From: an uncultured Asticcacaulis sp.
Lineage (GTDB): Bacteria > Pseudomonadota > Alphaproteobacteria > Caulobacterales > Caulobacteraceae
DNA: 7,445 nt
Assembly (NCBI GenBank): GCA_946480125.1
Contig: CAMLIY010000154.1
Location: 1-7,445, forward strand
Direction of reading: 5' to 3'
Part shown: one piece after another, positions 5,486 through 7,445 of the stretch
How positions within the stretch are numbered: the stretch's first letter is position 1
Layout: each line of letters begins with the position of its first letter
Translations under genes and position numbers: made by a program
Notes under the pieces: model-generated
Told to the model about the DNA's origin: nothing
The model's input: the letters and a program-made list of their open reading frames with translations, nothing else
Database searches by the model: none

Positions 5486-7445
5486 ATGATTTCCACCCAT
5501 TCGTGCCGTCTGCTGACGGGCACGGCACTCGCCGGCATGGTGCTGGCGGGGCTGAGCACCCCTGCGTTTTCGCAAGAGTCTGAGCCGACCGAAATAATTG
5601 TCACCGCGCAAAAGAAAGCCGAACCCCTGAGCCGGGCGCCGATCGCCATGTCGGTCGTCTCCGGCGATCAGATGGAAAAGGCCGGGGCGCATGACCTGAA
5701 AGATATGCAGACCCTGACGCCTTCGCTGCTGATCACGGCCACGGCCAACGAAGCCCAAACCACAGCGCGCCTGCGCGGGGTCGGCACGGTGGGGGATAAT
5801 CCCGGTCTCGATTCATCGGTGGGCGTAGTGATCGATGGCGTATCGCGCGCCCGCACCGCCACCGCCATGAGCGATCTCGGTGAGCTTGATCGCATTGAAG
5901 TGCTGAAAGGCCCGCAGTCGGATATCTATGGCAAGGGCGCTTCGGCGGGTATCATCCAGGTGGTCAGCAAACTGCCGTCGTTCACGCCCTATTCGTCGCT
6001 CGAACTGACGGCCGGCGATCAGGGTACGCTTGGCGCTGCCGGTTATATCACGGGCAAGCTGGCGGATAAATGGGCCGGCTCGCTTTCGCTGGTCAAGCGC
6101 CAGCGCGATGGCCAGTATAAAGTCCATGTCGGTGATGGTCCGCGCACCCAGACGGATGACGGCGACCAGAACTACGGGTCGGCCCGCGGACAACTGCTTT
6201 ATGATGGCAACGGCTGGTCACGCCTGCGCATCATTGGCGACTATACCCAGCGCGATGAATCGTGCTGCGTCGGTACGGCCATCGCCATTGGCAGCACCCG
6301 CCCCTATATCGATCAACTGGCCTCCGATGACGGCACCGCCACTGTGGTCGATCCGAAGGGCCGCGAAGCCTGGTCCAATCGCCCGACCGACCAGAAGCTG
6401 ATCGATTCCGGCCTGTCGGCGCAATGGGACCTGCGCCTGGCCAATAATATCCAGCTGACCTCGATCACCGCCTACCGCCACTGGGATCACACCAATGGCT
6501 ATGACGCCGATTTCTCCAGTGCCGATATCTATTATCGTGACCCGAATGGCGGTTTCGGCAATCGGATCGATACCTGGTCACAGGAAGTTCGCCTGAACGG
6601 CAAGACCAGCCACTTTGAATGGATGGCCGGTCTCTACGCCAATTCGGAAGACCTGACGCGTCATGACGAAACCCTCTATGGCGCCGATTACGAGTCCTAT
6701 CTCGGCCTGCTGCTCAGTGGTGGCGCCAATCTCAACCGCGTGTCGGAACTGACCGGCCTGCCGGTGGGGCAATCCTTCGTCGAGGGCCAGGGCAATCACG
6801 ATATCTACCGCCAGCATGAGCGTAATGCGGCGATCTTCGGTCATGCCGAATGGTTCATCACGCCTACTGTCTCCCTGCTCGGTGGCCTGCGCTATAATCA
6901 CCAGACCAAATCGCTGACGAGCGCCTTCACTAACAGCGACGACGGCATTGCCTGCGCCAGCGCTACAGCCTCGAAAAGCACCATCTGCCAGCCGTGGTCA
7001 AATCCGGCCTTCAATGATCTGACCCTGAACCAGAAGAATGCTGACGACGCCACGACCGGCTCGCTCAAGCTGAAATGGCAGGCGACACCGACCCTCATGA
7101 CCTATGCCTCTTACAGCACAGGCTGGAAAGGCGCCGGTTTCAATCTCGATCGTGAGCAGAATCCTGATTTCACGGCCGATACGGATTCGTCCTTCAGGCG
7201 CGAAACCTCGCAATCGGTTGAAATCGGCTTAAAAGGCCGCTTCCTGGCCAAGCGTCTGGCGCTGGATATCGCGGCCTTCGATGAAAGCTTCCGCAACTTC
7301 CAGCTCAATACCTTCCTGGGCACCAATTTCGTCGTCAATTCGGTGCCGCACCTGAAAAGCCAGGGCATCGAGGTCGAAAGCCGCTACCTGGTCGGTGATT
7401 TCAAGCTGAACGCCGGCCTGACCTATGATGAGGCGGTCTTCGGGC
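5486..7445 (+). CDS. TonB-dependent receptor, N-terminal 653 codons, truncated by window edge
   Basis: Outer-membrane importer driven by TonB/ExbBD; the substrate is unknown. The frame stays open from ATG 5486 to the right edge, so the last barrel strands and the terminal aromatic residue are outside. In order: signal peptide with cleavage near PAFS|Q (after residue 29); TonB box TEIIVTAQ (35-42); plug domain with RLRGVGT (95-101), SSVGVVIDGVS (110-120), RIEVLKGPQSDIYGKGASAG (136-155) and IIQVVSK (156-162); then barrel strands including SQEVRLNG (365-372), TYASYSTGWKGAGFN (539-553) and SQGIEVESRY (625-634). This is the siderophore-receptor-like class abundant in sphingomonads and Caulobacterales, different from the receptor at the left edge. 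Most homologs read KGPQGTLFG at the plug turn; here it is KGPQSDIYG. Adjacent cysteines C260-C261 and the pair C490/C501 lie in predicted external loops. It is divergent from the aldo/keto reductase. Confidence 0.95.
   Translation, partial: MISTHSCRLLTGTALAGMVLAGLSTPAFSQESEPTEIIVTAQKKAEPLSRAPIAMSVVSGDQMEKAGAHDLKDMQTLTPSLLITATANEAQTTARLRGVGTVGDNPGLDSSVGVVIDGVSRARTATAMSDLGELDRIEVLKGPQSDIYGKGASAGIIQVVSKLPSFTPYSSLELTAGDQGTLGAAGYITGKLADKWAGSLSLVKRQRDGQYKVHVGDGPRTQTDDGDQNYGSARGQLLYDGNGWSRLRIIGDYTQRDESCCVGTAIAIGSTRPYIDQLASDDGTATVVDPKGREAWSNRPTDQKLIDSGLSAQWDLRLANNIQLTSITAYRHWDHTNGYDADFSSADIYYRDPNGGFGNRIDTWSQEVRLNGKTSHFEWMAGLYANSEDLTRHDETLYGADYESYLGLLLSGGANLNRVSELTGLPVGQSFVEGQGNHDIYRQHERNAAIFGHAEWFITPTVSLLGGLRYNHQTKSLTSAFTNSDDGIACASATASKSTICQPWSNPAFNDLTLNQKNADDATTGSLKLKWQATPTLMTYASYSTGWKGAGFNLDREQNPDFTADTDSSFRRETSQSVEIGLKGRFLAKRLALDIAAFDESFRNFQLNTFLGTNFVVNSVPHLKSQGIEVESRYLVGDFKLNAGLTYDEAVFG

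Noticed and set aside
5346..5528. 60-codon minus-strand ORF ending just before the orphan terminator.
   Set aside because: It overlaps the signal-peptide region and ribosome site of the right receptor on the other strand, and has no recognisable family or Shine-Dalgarno. The placement before the terminator is suggestive, but the peptide looks like a shadow.

Overview
The window looks like chromosomal DNA of an alphaproteobacterium, most likely Caulobacterales (an Asticcacaulis- or Caulobacter-like organism). The evidence is two large TonB-dependent receptors of the kinds that are numerous in that order, a FIH/JmjC-like cupin protein of a family often found beside such receptors, GC-rich genes, and few classical sigma-70 promoters. 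This assignment is inference from protein character; no ribosomal or other marker gene is present.

Layout from left to right. (1) 1-1013, minus: N-terminal 337 codons of a TonB-dependent receptor of the Xanthomonas/Caulobacter type, running off the left edge. (2) 1014-1826: an 813-bp non-coding stretch, unusually AT-rich from about 1310 to 1700. It holds a series of short perfect inverted repeats, a strong Shine-Dalgarno sitting in a hairpin loop, a three-codon ORF and a 25-codon ORF. (3) 1827-2861, plus: a complete FIH-like Fe(II)/2-oxoglutarate oxygenase (cupin_8/JmjC fold). (4) 2899-4038, minus, convergent with the previous gene: a class I/II PLP aminotransferase of the YbdL/kynurenine-aminotransferase type, apparently with a near-leaderless promoter. 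(5) 4149-5189, minus: a YghZ-type aldo/keto reductase, followed by a good intrinsic terminator. (6) 5190-5485: a divergent control region with several inverted repeats. (7) 5486-7445, plus: the first 653 codons of a second TonB-dependent receptor, running off the right edge.

How the genes may work together. The two receptors face outward and should import TonB-dependent substrates (siderophores, vitamins, glycans or other large nutrients) across the outer membrane. The substrate cannot be told from sequence. The receptor plus cupin_8 pairing is a recurring arrangement in Caulobacterales and sphingomonads, and the oxygenase may act on material linked to the receptor, but its substrate is unknown. 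The aminotransferase and the aldo/keto reductase are soluble housekeeping-type enzymes. They share a strand, but a terminator and a separate promoter lie between them, so they are probably not one operon.

No mobile element, CRISPR array, RNA gene, defence system or secondary-metabolite cluster is visible. The part least explained by ordinary annotation is the leader-like region at about 1570-1770 upstream of the oxygenase.
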